DNA of 64,000 nucleotides. Source: an uncultured Prevotellaceae bacterium (GTDB lineage Bacteria > Bacteroidota > Bacteroidia > Bacteroidales > Bacteroidaceae). Of the stretch, positions 22,166 to 31,529 are shown piece by piece. The stretch spans positions 62,001 to 126,000 of the forward strand of contig CACXVS010000001.1 in assembly GCA_902771155.1 (NCBI GenBank). Direction: 5' to 3'. Both the position numbers and the translations under genes were made by a program. A model generated the notes under the pieces. That model was not told the DNA's origin. It saw only the letters and a program-made list of their open reading frames with translations, and did no database searches. How positions within the stretch are numbered: position 1 is the first letter of the stretch; every line of letters begins with the position of its first letter.

Positions 22166-23476
22166 CTATTTGATGGTTTCCTCGGTCAGATATGATTCAA
22201 ACTGACTCTTGTATCCGTTGAAGACGTTGATATCGACATCGCCCAGAATACCAGTGACACGACCATCGGGACAGAGTTGCCAGTAGGTAAGACGGAGGTC
22301 GGGCTTGTATTCGCTGTAACGCGCTATCCAGATGCGATAGTCACGTTTCAGGTCGGTCTGATTTACAAGGTATTTGTTCACAAACATCTGGTTGACGTAG
22401 AGGATCGGTTTGACACCCACACGTTTCTCCACAATCTTCAACCACGTACGGATATGACGGAACATGTTCTCGGCACCTCCCATCTGATTAATCTGCGCAT
22501 CGCTGGGTTCGATATCGAGCACAGGGGGAAGATCGCCATGACTGAAACGGGTGTGCTTCAGGAAGAAATCTGCCTGAGAGGCACCGCTGGTACGGACAGA
22601 CCAGAAGTGATAGGCGCCTGTGCGTATGCCGTGTTTCCGGGCTTGGACATAGTCGCCGGGGTAGAACTTATTACGAATGGTGATACCCTCCGTACTTTTG
22701 ATATATACGAACGACACGGGATAGTTGGCCGTTCCTCTGACATTCTGACTGCCTCGTTTGCCCACATGGGTGATACGTAACTTGTTCCATTGTATGGGAA
22801 CGGGGCGACGCCCTTTTCCATGCTGGTACTTGGCGATGTCGATACCATAGATGCGTTCTGTGGTATAGCGCATACGCTCACCCTGGTATTTGTTCTTGTT
22901 CCATTCGCCCACTCTCAGATGGGTATTTTGATCTACGGGGGTAAAGAGTTCCAGACCGAACCCCTGACGACGGTCGTTCTCCCAATGTCCCTCGAAATAA
23001 CTGCCGTCTGGTGCATGGTAGGCCCCATGTCCATGGGCTAAGTTATTCTTGAAGTCGCCCATATAGATACCAAGTGAATCTTGACGCAAACCTGATGTCA
23101 GGGAGTCATCGCGGCACCAGCCTACAATGGTACGACCCAGTGAGTCGAGCATGATGGCTGTTCCCTGACGACAAGCGCCTTCCCATAGATCGATGTTCCT
23201 GACATCGATGTGGTGGTCGGGCTCAATATGAAGGCGCTGACCATTGGCAAAGGCTACTACCATCTCATAGCCTTCATCCTCTACATTATGGCGCTCAAGG
23301 TAATAATCGAGCTCTTCCTGGATGTGGGGATTCACTGGCGATGCCTCCTGGGGATGCGTGGGCACCAGACATACTGGCGAAAGGGCCATTCCCACATGTC
23401 GGGGTGGGGGGAGAATGTAACTGGAGAGTATCAGTACCAACATGGGTACTGTGAGATAAAATAATGTATTCTTCAT
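22166..23476 (-). CDS. MORN-repeat and GH25 lysozyme-family protein
   Basis: The 436-residue exported protein has a hydrophobic N-terminal signal (LFYLTVPMLVLILSSYILP), MORN-type repeats around residues 140-200 (GDFKNNLAHGHGAY, EGHWENDRRQGFG), and a C-terminal GH25 muramidase domain from about residue 220 (GIDIAKYQ). GH25 enzymes cleave MurNAc-GlcNAc bonds in peptidoglycan. The key acidic residues are there: Asp in GIDIAKYQ, the DxE pair in VLDIEPS, and a late DVDINVF motif. It probably acts in the periplasm or on other bacteria's walls. A second GH25 gene lies at 31530. The start codon lies 11 bases past the 3' end of a tRNA-Arg gene on the same strand, so the message is probably released by tRNA processing. 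Confidence 0.88.
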   Translation of the reverse strand: MKNTLFYLTVPMLVLILSSYILPPPRHVGMALSPVCLVPTHPQEASPVNPHIQEELDYYLERHNVEDEGYEMVVAFANGQRLHIEPDHHIDVRNIDLWEGACRQGTAIMLDSLGRTIVGWCRDDSLTSGLRQDSLGIYMGDFKNNLAHGHGAYHAPDGSYFEGHWENDRRQGFGLELFTPVDQNTHLRVGEWNKNKYQGERMRYTTERIYGIDIAKYQHGKGRRPVPIQWNKLRITHVGKRGSQNVRGTANYPVSFVYIKSTEGITIRNKFYPGDYVQARKHGIRTGAYHFWSVRTSGASQADFFLKHTRFSHGDLPPVLDIEPSDAQINQMGGAENMFRHIRTWLKIVEKRVGVKPILYVNQMFVNKYLVNQTDLKRDYRIWIARYSEYKPDLRLTYWQLCPDGRVTGILGDVDINVFNGYKSQFESYLTEETIK

Positions 23477-23487
23477 TGCTTGCCTAG

Positions 23488-23561
23488 TGATTCCGTCGGG
23501 ATTCGAACCCGAGGCCTACTGCTTAGAAGGCAGTTGCTCTATCCAGCTGAGCTACGGAACC
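23488..23561 (-). tRNA. tRNA-Arg (anticodon TCT)
   Basis: Read on the minus strand, a full cloverleaf folds: acceptor GGTTCCG pairs with CGGAATC (one G-T pair), the D arm is GCTCAGCTGGATAGAGC, the anticodon stem-loop is ACTGC-CTTCTAA-GCAGT with anticodon TCT, and the T arm is TCGGGTTCGAATCCCGA. The discriminator is A and CCA is not encoded (ACT follows). It reads AGA codons. Only 11 bases separate it from the lysozyme ATG. Confidence 0.96.
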
Positions 23562-23589
23562 AACCTTATGTGATTTTTGAAATCGGGTG

Positions 23590-23597
23590 CAAAGGTA
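23590..23597 (-). promoter_or_regulatory. promoter -7 box for tRNA-Arg and the lysozyme gene
   Basis: On the minus strand the box reads TACCTTTG, 28 bases before the tRNA 5' end. No second box lies between tRNA and lysozyme gene, so one promoter seems to serve both. Confidence 0.7.
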
Positions 23598-23642
23598 GGC
23601 ATTTTTTCGGAAACAGCCAAATTTTCAAAGGAAAATATCAAG

Positions 23643-25475
23643 TCATTTACGACGACGATACAGTTTCTGAATCAAGTCGGGACGCCCGATGCGTCGTAAA
23701 CTCTGTTCGATGCCACGTCGTTCTTCGGGTTTGTACCAGAAGAAATACTGTCGTTGTGCCAGTTTCTCACGTGGTGTCTTGGCACTGAACACTGGTTCGA
23801 GGGTATAGGGATCATAGCCTGTGTACCAGGTCTCTGTGGCATTGGTCATGGGGGTTGGGGTGAAGTCCTGTACTTGTTCCAAGTGGAAGTCCAGATCCTT
23901 AGTGATGACAGCGAGTTCGGCCATGTCCTCTTCACGACAGCCTGGGTGACTGCTGATGAAATAGGGAATGATCTGCTGACGGAGGTTCAGTTTACGGTTG
24001 ATGCGGTCGAACTGACGCTTAAACTCATAGAACTGTTGGAACGAGGGTTTGCGCATGAGGAAGAGCACCCGGTCGCTGGTATGTTCTGGGGCTACCTTCA
24101 GACGTCCGCTCACATGCCGACTGATCAACTCCCGTGTGTATTGTTGGGCGGCCCGGTTGGCCTCTTCGTCCTTACTCCGATAGAGCAGCAGGTCGTAGCG
24201 CACGCCACTGCCTATAAAACTGCGTTTGATGCCTGGCAGGGCATCTACAGCGTGATAGATATCCAACAGGCGTTGGTGGTTGGTGTCGAGGTTAGGACAT
24301 ATCTGCGGATGGATGCAGCTGGGACGACGGCATTTCTCACAGGCCTTGTGATTACGTCCATGCATGCCATACATATTGGCAGAAGGACCACCGAGGTCAC
24401 TCAGATACCCCTTAAAGTCGGGCATCTCCATCACCTGTCTTACCTCTTTCAATATGCTCTCCTTAGAACGGCAGGAGATAAACTTACCTTGATGGGCAGA
24501 GATGGTACAGAAGGCACAGCCACCAAAACAGCCACGATGGATGTTGACAGAGAACTTGATCATGTCGTAGGCAGGAATGCGCTTCCCCTTGTACTTGGGA
24601 TGGGGCTGACGGGTATAAGGCAGGTCGAAGGAGGCATCAAGTTCTTCAGTGGTCATAGGCGGGTAGGGCGGGTTCACGACCACATACCGACTATCAACAC
24701 CCTGTAGCAGTCGTTGGGCATGCATCATATTCGACTGTTCCTCAATATGACGGAAGTTCTCTGCCTGAGCACGTTTATCCTTCAGACACTCCTCGTGACT
24801 ATGCAGCACGATGTCGTCTTCGCGGATCCCGCCGGGGATGGCTTCCTTGCGTGATAGAAAGACCGTTTGAGGCAGATGATGGATGTCGTGGATGGATTTG
24901 CCCTCAGCAAGTTGGCGGGCCAGTTCGATGGTAACCTTCTCACCCATACCGTAGGTAATCATATCGGCACCCGAATCACAGAGGATACACTTCTGAAGTT
25001 TATCCTGCCAGTAGTCGTAATGGGTAACCCTTCGCAAAGAGGCCTCGATACCTCCTAACACGACGGGTACATCAGGAAACAGCTGTTTCAGGATCTTGGA
25101 ATAGACGATGGTGGGATATTCTGGCCGCATATCATGACGACCGTCAGGACTATAGGCATCTTCGGAGCGAAGCCTGCGATTGGCGGTGTATTTATTCACC
25201 ATCGAGTCCATACACCCGGGAGCGATGCCGAAAAACAAACGCGGACGACCCAGTTTCTTGAAGTCGCGATAATCGCCGTGCCAGTCTGGCTGTGGTACGA
25301 TGGCCACTCGATAGCCTGCTGCCTCCAGGGTGCGCCCAATCACTGCAGCACCAAAGGAGGGGTGATCGACATAGGCATCACCCGAGAAGAGGATGACGTC
25401 TAATTCATCCCAACCTCTTAGTTCCAACTCCTTTTTCGTCGTTGGCAGGAAATCTGTCAGTCTATACTCTTTCAC
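23643..25475 (-). CDS. YgiQ family radical SAM protein
   Basis: The 610-residue protein belongs to the YgiQ/UPF0313 family of radical SAM enzymes, whose reaction is not established. The order is typical: an N-terminal domain with VILFSGDAYVDHPSFG and VVLGGIEASLRR, then the radical SAM core with the cluster motif GCFGGCAFC (CxxxCxxC) near residue 315, and the family-specific C-terminal part with FIGSGVRYDLLL, VAPEHTS and FTPTPMTNATE. Further cysteines (CEKCRRPSCIHPQICPN) may hold a second metal site. It is the last gene of a five-gene minus-strand operon that begins at 29577, and starts five bases after the small gene upstream. The product is cytoplasmic. Confidence 0.93.
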   Translation of the reverse strand: MKEYRLTDFLPTTKKELELRGWDELDVILFSGDAYVDHPSFGAAVIGRTLEAAGYRVAIVPQPDWHGDYRDFKKLGRPRLFFGIAPGCMDSMVNKYTANRRLRSEDAYSPDGRHDMRPEYPTIVYSKILKQLFPDVPVVLGGIEASLRRVTHYDYWQDKLQKCILCDSGADMITYGMGEKVTIELARQLAEGKSIHDIHHLPQTVFLSRKEAIPGGIREDDIVLHSHEECLKDKRAQAENFRHIEEQSNMMHAQRLLQGVDSRYVVVNPPYPPMTTEELDASFDLPYTRQPHPKYKGKRIPAYDMIKFSVNIHRGCFGGCAFCTISAHQGKFISCRSKESILKEVRQVMEMPDFKGYLSDLGGPSANMYGMHGRNHKACEKCRRPSCIHPQICPNLDTNHQRLLDIYHAVDALPGIKRSFIGSGVRYDLLLYRSKDEEANRAAQQYTRELISRHVSGRLKVAPEHTSDRVLFLMRKPSFQQFYEFKRQFDRINRKLNLRQQIIPYFISSHPGCREEDMAELAVITKDLDFHLEQVQDFTPTPMTNATETWYTGYDPYTLEPVFSAKTPREKLAQRQYFFWYKPEERRGIEQSLRRIGRPDLIQKLYRRRK

Positions 25476-25480
25476 CTGAA

Positions 25481-25825
25481 TTAATTAAACGGAGTGCCTT
25501 GAAAGGCACGAGTGGTGCTTCCCAGACTCTCGTTGCTCTTGTTCTTCCAGTTGATGTAGAGCAGCACCAGCTGTTGCAGTCCAAACGCCTTCATATTAGG
25601 GTGATAGATGACGTCGAGGCACAGATCGAGCAAAGCCTTGTCCTTGCCTGCATCACCCGACAGAAGACTACGGATGTTCAGTTTCAGTTTGTCGAGTACT
25701 TGCTCGTCAACATAACCGGTAGAATCAATGAGATCACGGAAAAGCTGATACTTTTCAATGGTTTGCAGATGCTCGTCAGAGACTTCAATGCTCCGGGTTC
25801 CTGTGGAATTGGTCTGGATTTTCAT
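25481..25825 (-). CDS. small conserved-looking protein of unknown function
   Basis: The 114-residue product is not recognised. It has no signal peptide or membrane segment and is mainly helical and leucine-rich, with charged N-terminal half (DEHLQTIEKYQLFRDLID) and an aromatic stretch near the end (LQQLVLLYINWKNK). It sits five bases ahead of the YgiQ-family gene and 19 bases after the amidase gene, on the same strand, so it is surely cotranscribed. The close link to the radical SAM gene is the only hint of function. Confidence 0.65.
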   Translation of the reverse strand: MKIQTNSTGTRSIEVSDEHLQTIEKYQLFRDLIDSTGYVDEQVLDKLKLNIRSLLSGDAGKDKALLDLCLDVIYHPNMKAFGLQQLVLLYINWKNKSNESLGSTTRAFQGTPFN

Positions 25826-25844
25826 AAAGTTTTTTTTGATTGAT

Positions 25845-28754
25845 TTATAATGATTGTAATAGGAATGTCAGCATACCCCGCATCAGTGTATGGCGTTTCT
25901 GCTCCGACTTGATGCACTCGAACGGAAATCCGAGTGTCATGGCCTTGTAATCCTTACCATCATAGGCCACACAGGCACTGAAGTCGTCGGCATACTTCAT
26001 GGCAGAGAAAGCCGGAGACACAGGCTGCAGAATATCAGGATGCGTTGCAGCATAGTGCACGTCGTTCAGATGACGATAGAATTCGAAGGTCGTTCCGAGT
26101 CCGGTGATCATGTCGCGTTCCAGACTGTCACGGTTCACACCTTCGTATGAGCATTTTAGCACCTTCTCCAGATACATACGCTCAGAGGGCATCCACATAT
26201 CTGCTCCCACATACGAACCACTTACCAGCAGGGCTCCACCTCGAGAGGTGAAGAGTTGCAGGTGTTGGCGCATCATGGGGGAGAAAGACTGGTATTTGCG
26301 CAACGACCAACCGTCGTTCTTTTCGAGTCCCAAAATCAGGTCCACCATATTATACTCAGTGGGGCGTATCTCGTTCTTCTCCAAGGCTTCCGACGAACAG
26401 CTGACAATGCTATAGCGCTTGGCAGAAGCAATGGCTTCGGCGTGGGTGCGGACATAGTTGAAATCGTTGCCGGCGATAAACTGACCAGCTAGTGAGTCAT
26501 CGGTGTAACCCAGACCGTCTGACGTTGTCTTACCCATCGTGGCTTTGTTGAAACATGTCTGATAGCCCGACCATCCTGCTGTTCTGCCATAGCTTACACC
26601 GGCATCGTATTTCAGGTCGAAGCCTTGTTCTGCCATATTATCACGCACGGCTGGTGATGACAGGCGATGGAAACCATTGACGATGAGAACCGTTTTCTGG
26701 GCTTCTGGCACGTAGTAGGTTGATACCACTTCACTGGGGAAACTCTCGCCACCGCTGTTCACTGCTGCTACACGGAAACTATACAGTTGCTCGGGTGCTA
26801 TCTTTAAAGTCACGCTTGTCTCTCCTTTTACATACAGTCCATTATCGAAGCCTCCCTTTTCCACAGCCGTATATACCACATATCCCGTGGGCATGGCAGA
26901 AGGTTCTTCAGGATCAGCCACTGGGTTCCAACTAAGTTTGGCTTCACCATGGGCAGTCAGTTCAACACGCAGATGGTTAGGTGTGAGCGGTGTCACGATG
27001 TACGGTTTGTCGTGCATCCTGCAAACATAGCGTAAGAGTGCTTTGTAGATGCTGCGTGCAAAATCGAAGCGGAAGTTAGGATCCTGTCCGTAACGCATGT
27101 CGGCAAAGTTCTGATGCGACATCGTCTCGAGGATGGCACTCGGCACTTCGGGCACACGACTCTCAGAGTAGTTACGATCCCAGAGTTCACGCTTCTGCCA
27201 ACTACCATATTTCCGCTGCATTTCAGAAGGAACGGTAGAGAGCAGTTCATCAGCCAGATCGCGTGAAGCAAGTCTTGAACGTCCACTACTTAAGATGCTG
27301 TCGTTCATATAGGTTGTGCATACCGACAGCGTGCCGGTATGAGACTTTCCGTCAGGTGTATAACCTGCATCGCTGTGGACTGCCAACGATAATTCGATGG
27401 GTACGTTACAACCGATGGTATCGGGCATATAGCATGAACCGCCAGCCAGATGGTTTGACATCAGCGAACGCGCATTGATATCGTCACCATAGTCGTCTTC
27501 TCCGTTCTTCGATGAGTACACATGATAGGGCATACCAGCCCACTGGGCATAGTAGCGGGCACCTTCCAGACAGCGAGGTAATCCACTGGTGGTATAACCA
27601 CGACGGATGTTACCCATGCCACCTCCGAATCTTACTGCATCGGCTGTTACCACCCCTTTTTTCTCACTCAGGTTCGTGAGTACCACCCGGTTTTGTGCAT
27701 TGTTACCCTCGTCGAAGTCAAACGTCCCCAGATACACCCATGTGGAGCCACCCATCTGTTGGTTAACCCTGAACTCCGTGGGGATACCCTGGTGCCACAC
27801 GGTATAATGGGCATCATCCACGCTTTCTTTGACGGTCTGATAACTCACATACACGGCATATCTGCCTGCTTCAGGGATGATGGGCTGGTAAGATATCTCA
27901 CTCTGATGGCGCATGTGATCCACCGTCTTGGCCTGTCGGGCAGTACCTGCCCTGAAGGGATTCTCACCGTCCATATACACACCCGTGTGATAGGCAAAGC
28001 CCACAGAGTCGGTCTGTTCCCATTTCTCACTGCCATGTGTCTCGATGTACACACCCATCGCCGTTCTGCGCGTGTCGTTATCCACTATCATCTCGTGCTT
28101 CTGCCAGTCGCGCTCACGTGGTGAAAACACCACGGCACCGGCCTTTTCGAGCATGGGGATGAGATAGGGTGTCACGATGGTCTGGGTAAACAGGTCCTCT
28201 CGCGTACCAAAAAGGGGAGGTCGCTGCCATTTCCATACATCGTCCTTGATGTGATAATAGCGTCCATGACTGGCCCAGATTGTCAAATGGCGATTCTGCA
28301 GACCACTGGTAATCTTATAGGGTAGGGAGGCATTGCTCACCCATGGTTGTCCCTGATAGTCGATGTCGCCCCATGTACGCGTGGCATCATCCATTTTCTT
28401 CAGTCTGTTGGGTATCAGTTGCTCCAGTTTCCAGCCTCCGCTTTTGATAGTGAGCCTGTAATCGCGTGTCGAGTCCGGCATCAAGGCCTTCACCTCTTTA
28501 TATATATTGTCCACTATTTGTGGCGTGAAGGTCTGTTCTCCGAAGTGATTATCGGCAATGACGTCGATGGTGCGCAACGAATCGTTTTGCTCGATGCTTT
28601 TCAGATGCGCATTCGAGCGTATTTGTTGTCCGAAGGGACGATAGTTCCTGAAATAGTCGTCTAGTCTGTTTTTGAGTGGGTCCTTCTGAGCCTTCTGTGC
28701 ACTTGCAGGTAACAGCAGCAAGGACGTCAGGACGAGTATGATGATTCTTTTCAT
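25845..28754 (-). CDS. large exported N-acetylmuramoyl-L-alanine amidase-like protein with fibronectin III domain
   Basis: This 969-residue protein has a signal peptide ending LLLPASAQ. A split amidase_3-like zinc site can be traced: His in WASHGRYYH (near residue 163), Glu in GTREDLFTQT with the following LIPMLEKAGAVVFSPRERD, His in AVHSDAG (near 460) and the catalytic-type Glu in AILETMSHQN (near 541). Between the first and second halves is an insertion of about 200 residues resembling a golvesin-type beta domain (YAVYVSYQTVKESVDDAHYT). A fibronectin III domain follows (residues 610-690, LSWNPVADPEEPS), then a C-terminal alpha/beta domain of unknown type. Relatives are often labelled xanthan lyase, which the sequence does not support. 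It likely trims peptidoglycan in the periplasm. Its start overlaps the plsC end by 4 bases. Confidence 0.72.
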   Translation of the reverse strand: MKRIIILVLTSLLLLPASAQKAQKDPLKNRLDDYFRNYRPFGQQIRSNAHLKSIEQNDSLRTIDVIADNHFGEQTFTPQIVDNIYKEVKALMPDSTRDYRLTIKSGGWKLEQLIPNRLKKMDDATRTWGDIDYQGQPWVSNASLPYKITSGLQNRHLTIWASHGRYYHIKDDVWKWQRPPLFGTREDLFTQTIVTPYLIPMLEKAGAVVFSPRERDWQKHEMIVDNDTRRTAMGVYIETHGSEKWEQTDSVGFAYHTGVYMDGENPFRAGTARQAKTVDHMRHQSEISYQPIIPEAGRYAVYVSYQTVKESVDDAHYTVWHQGIPTEFRVNQQMGGSTWVYLGTFDFDEGNNAQNRVVLTNLSEKKGVVTADAVRFGGGMGNIRRGYTTSGLPRCLEGARYYAQWAGMPYHVYSSKNGEDDYGDDINARSLMSNHLAGGSCYMPDTIGCNVPIELSLAVHSDAGYTPDGKSHTGTLSVCTTYMNDSILSSGRSRLASRDLADELLSTVPSEMQRKYGSWQKRELWDRNYSESRVPEVPSAILETMSHQNFADMRYGQDPNFRFDFARSIYKALLRYVCRMHDKPYIVTPLTPNHLRVELTAHGEAKLSWNPVADPEEPSAMPTGYVVYTAVEKGGFDNGLYVKGETSVTLKIAPEQLYSFRVAAVNSGGESFPSEVVSTYYVPEAQKTVLIVNGFHRLSSPAVRDNMAEQGFDLKYDAGVSYGRTAGWSGYQTCFNKATMGKTTSDGLGYTDDSLAGQFIAGNDFNYVRTHAEAIASAKRYSIVSCSSEALEKNEIRPTEYNMVDLILGLEKNDGWSLRKYQSFSPMMRQHLQLFTSRGGALLVSGSYVGADMWMPSERMYLEKVLKCSYEGVNRDSLERDMITGLGTTFEFYRHLNDVHYAATHPDILQPVSPAFSAMKYADDFSACVAYDGKDYKAMTLGFPFECIKSEQKRHTLMRGMLTFLLQSL

Positions 28755-29308
28755 GATAAGTCTCCGATGTCAAAATTCTCAGGCTTCTTACCTTTGAAGC
28801 CCTTGAAGTAGCGTTTGATTTCCTGCATGTCGGCCTCCAGGTTACCGGTAGGAATGATGGTCTTGGTACATTTTATGAGTTTCTTCTCGTAATCCACGCC
28901 ATAAAGCAGGATGGGAATGCCTGCCTTGAGGGCAATGAAATAGAAGCCCTTCTTCCAGTCTGGGTTTGGCGACCGTGTCCCCTCTGGTGTGATACAGAGG
29001 CGGAAGGTCTTGGCCTCCTTGGCACTCTCGGCCATACTGTCGGTCATGCTCGTGTGCTTGGATCTCACCACAGGTATGCCTCCCAGACGCTTGAAGAGCG
29101 CTCCGAGGGGGAAGAAGAACCATTCCTTCTTCATCAGGAAATTGATTTGCCAGCCTTGGGCACCCGCATATAACTGTCCTAGGATGAAATCCCAGTTCGT
29201 CGTATGGGGAGCCAGGCAGATAATGTATTTGTCGGGGTGGTCCTCTGTCACTTCAGTTGTCCATCCCCAACGCTTGTATAGAATCCACTTACAGAGTTTC
29301 TGCCACAT
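28751..29308 (-). CDS. plsC: 1-acyl-sn-glycerol-3-phosphate acyltransferase-like protein
   Basis: The 185-residue protein is a PlsC-type acyltransferase that would add the second acyl chain in phospholipid synthesis, or acylate a similar lipid. The HX4D catalytic motif is HTTNWD near residue 35 and the acceptor-binding motif is ITPEGTRSPN near residue 108. It is short and has only weak hydrophobic segments, so it is a peripheral membrane enzyme. It lies two bases after an 88-residue gene and overlaps the amidase gene by 4 bases, linking envelope lipid and wall functions in one operon. Several paralogues usually exist, so the exact substrate is uncertain. Confidence 0.85.
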   Translation of the reverse strand: MWQKLCKWILYKRWGWTTEVTEDHPDKYIICLAPHTTNWDFILGQLYAGAQGWQINFLMKKEWFFFPLGALFKRLGGIPVVRSKHTSMTDSMAESAKEAKTFRLCITPEGTRSPNPDWKKGFYFIALKAGIPILLYGVDYEKKLIKCTKTIIPTGNLEADMQEIKRYFKGFKGKKPENFDIGDLS

Positions 29309-29310
29309 AG

Positions 29311-29577
29311 TTAATTGTTCAGCTGATCTTCAATCTCTCCGATCTGAGCCATAAACTTATCTGTGAGATCCCTATAATAATCACTGGCACTCATACCAGG
29401 CTCTGGATGCGATACACGATCGAGGAAATCATTGTTGATGCTCACAATCGAATTCAACAGGGCTTCCAAGTTCTCCTTGTCTTTCTCAGGACCATAGAGC
29501 GCAATGGCCAATGTCTCTGCGAAGAGTGACTCACAAGTCTTTCTGATGTTCTTCTTTAGGGTTCTTTTATTTGCCAT
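29311..29577 (-). CDS. small helical protein of unknown function
   Basis: The 88-residue product is not recognised. It is charged and mostly helical, starting with a basic segment (KRTLKKNIRKTCESLF) and ending in an acidic helix (FMAQIGEIEDQLNN), without signal peptide or membrane span. It is the first gene of the minus-strand operon ending with the YgiQ-family gene, 53 bases after the -7 box, and ends two bases before plsC. Confidence 0.6.
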   Translation of the reverse strand: MANKRTLKKNIRKTCESLFAETLAIALYGPEKDKENLEALLNSIVSINNDFLDRVSHPEPGMSASDYYRDLTDKFMAQIGEIEDQLNN

Positions 29578-29630
29578 ACTTATTAATTATTAATTGTTTC
29601 CTTTCGGTTGATTTTGTTATATTGACTAAG

Positions 29631-29741
29631 CAAAGATAAGCAAATTTTCCGAGATAACAAGTGTTTCATCCCCAAAAAATATTAAAATGCACAAAATACC
29701 CCGATTTCTTTCGCATTTCTAACAAAAATAAACTAATTTTG
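29631..29741. promoter_or_regulatory. divergent promoters, plsC-amidase operon and pfp
   Basis: TATCTTTG on the minus strand (29631-29638) drives the five-gene operon to the left; TAATTTTG on the plus strand (29734-29741) drives pfp, whose ATG is 44 bases further on. Confidence 0.75.
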
Positions 29742-29785
29742 CACGTCGAAAACAATTAATTCATTCAAAAATACAATACGTAATT

Positions 29786-31423
29786 ATGGAAAAAAGTGCA
29801 TTGCAGAAGGCAAGAGCCGCTTATCAGCCTAAGTTGCCTAAGGCGCTTCAGGGTGCAGTGAAGGTAAAAGAGGGTGCCGCTACTCAGAGTGTAGGCGACC
29901 AGGAAGAAATCAAGAAGTTGTTCCCCAACACTTATGGAATGCCCATCGTGGAGTTTGAGCCTGCTACTGAGGCCAACAACACCAAGATGAACGTGGGTAT
30001 CATCCTGTCTGGCGGTCAGGCTCCTGGTGGTCATAACGTGATTACAGGTCTGTTCGATCAGATTAAGAAGCTCAACCCCGAGAACCGTCTCTATGGTTTC
30101 ATCCTGGGTCCTGGTGGTCTGGTGGATCACAACTACATGGAGCTCACCAAGGAGATCGTTGACGAGTATCGTAACACCGGTGGTTTCGATATGATCGGTT
30201 CTGGTCGTACCAAGCTCGAGAAAGTAGATCAGTTTGAGAAGGGTCTGGAGATTATCCGCGAACTCGATATCAAAGCCATTGTTATTATTGGTGGTGACGA
30301 CTCAAATACGAATGCCTGCGTACTGGCAGAGTACTATGCAGCCCAGAAGTATGGTGTACAGGTGATCGGTTGTCCTAAGACCATCGATGGTGACCTGAAG
30401 AACGAGCAGATTGAGACTTCTTTCGGTTTCGATACCGCTTGTAAGACCTATTCTGAGCTGATTGGTAACATTGAGCGCGACTGTAACTCAGCCCGCAAGT
30501 ACTGGCACTTCATCAAGGTGATGGGTCGTTCAGCTTCTCACATCGCTCTGGAGTGCGCTCTGCAGACACAGCCTAACATCTGTCTCGTATCAGAGGAGAT
30601 CGAGGCCAAGGCTATGAGTCTCGACGATATCGTAGAGTACATTGCCAATGCCGTTGCTGTTCGTGCTGCTGATGGTAACAACTTCGGTACGGTGATCATT
30701 CCTGAGGGCGTGATTGAGTTCATTCCTGCCATCAAGAAGCTCATTGCTCAGCTCAACGACGTGCTCGCTCTGCCTGAGGTGAAGGATATGGGTCGTTCTG
30801 AGACCATTGATTTCGCCAAGAGTCACCTCACCGAGGAGAACCTCGCTGTGTTCAACTCTCTGCCTACAGGTGTGGCTCGTCAGCTGGCTCTCGACCGCGA
30901 TCCTCACGGAAACGTACAGGTATCACTCATTGAGACCGAGAAGCTGCTCTCTACGATGGTAGCCCAGAAGCTCGAGAAGATGAAGAAGGAAGGCAAGTAT
31001 GTTGGCAAGTTCGGCACTCAGCACCACTTCTTTGGTTATGAGGGACGTTGCGCTGCTCCTTCAAATTTCGATGCAGACTACTGCTATGCTCTTGGTACCT
31101 CAGCTGCCCAGCTGATTGCCAACGGCAAGACCGGATATATGGCTATCGTGAAGAATACGACCGCTCCTGCTGAGCAGTGGATTGCCGGTGGTGTGCCCAT
31201 CACGATGATGATGAATATGGAGAAGCGTGCTGGTGAGATGAAGCCTGTGATCCGCAAAGCCCTCGTTGAGCTCGACGGTGCTCCCTTCAAGGAGTTCGCT
31301 GCTCACCGTGACGAGTGGGCTCGCAAGACGGCTTACGTTTATCCTGGTCCTATCCAGTACTGGGGACCCACAGAGGTCTGCGACCAGCCCACGAGAACAC
31401 TTGCCCTTGAACAAGGCAAATAA
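29786..31423 (+). CDS. pfp: diphosphate--fructose-6-phosphate 1-phosphotransferase
   Basis: This enzyme interconverts fructose 6-phosphate and fructose 1,6-bisphosphate using pyrophosphate, so it works in both glycolysis and gluconeogenesis. The 545-residue length fits the long PPi-PFK clade. The phosphate-donor loop is [12 protein letters not shown], and the PPi-type active site is GGDDSNTNA with [10 protein letters not shown], where the Asp and Lys block ATP and favour PPi. [14 protein letters not shown] and a [11 protein letters not shown] segment complete the sugar-phosphate site. It is transcribed alone from its own promoter. A class III fructose bisphosphatase is also encoded in the window at 36155. 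Confidence 0.96.
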   Translation: MEKSALQKARAAYQPKLPKALQGAVKVKEGAATQSVGDQEEIKKLFPNTYGMPIVEFEPATEANNTKMNVGIILSGGQAPGGHNVITGLFDQIKKLNPENRLYGFILGPGGLVDHNYMELTKEIVDEYRNTGGFDMIGSGRTKLEKVDQFEKGLEIIRELDIKAIVIIGGDDSNTNACVLAEYYAAQKYGVQVIGCPKTIDGDLKNEQIETSFGFDTACKTYSELIGNIERDCNSARKYWHFIKVMGRSASHIALECALQTQPNICLVSEEIEAKAMSLDDIVEYIANAVAVRAADGNNFGTVIIPEGVIEFIPAIKKLIAQLNDVLALPEVKDMGRSETIDFAKSHLTEENLAVFNSLPTGVARQLALDRDPHGNVQVSLIETEKLLSTMVAQKLEKMKKEGKYVGKFGTQHHFFGYEGRCAAPSNFDADYCYALGTSAAQLIANGKTGYMAIVKNTTAPAEQWIAGGVPITMMMNMEKRAGEMKPVIRKALVELDGAPFKEFAAHRDEWARKTAYVYPGPIQYWGPTEVCDQPTRTLALEQGK

Positions 31424-31428
31424 TGTAT

Positions 31429-31510
31429 AGTTGATAGTGGATAGTTGATAGTTATGGATTCCTTGCACATGCTGTGAGTCATCATAACTATACACTATCC
31501 ACTATTCACT
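31429..31510. repeat. long imperfect inverted repeat after pfp
   Basis: The 28-base arms at 31429-31456 and 31483-31510 match at 24 positions and are built of GATAGT/ACTATC units. The same units recur as tandem repeats beside hisH. It follows the pfp stop by five bases and may act as a terminator, though no T-run follows; no good -7 box for the next gene was found. Confidence 0.55.
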
Positions 31511-31529
31511 TTGTTCTGTCAGCCCATCA

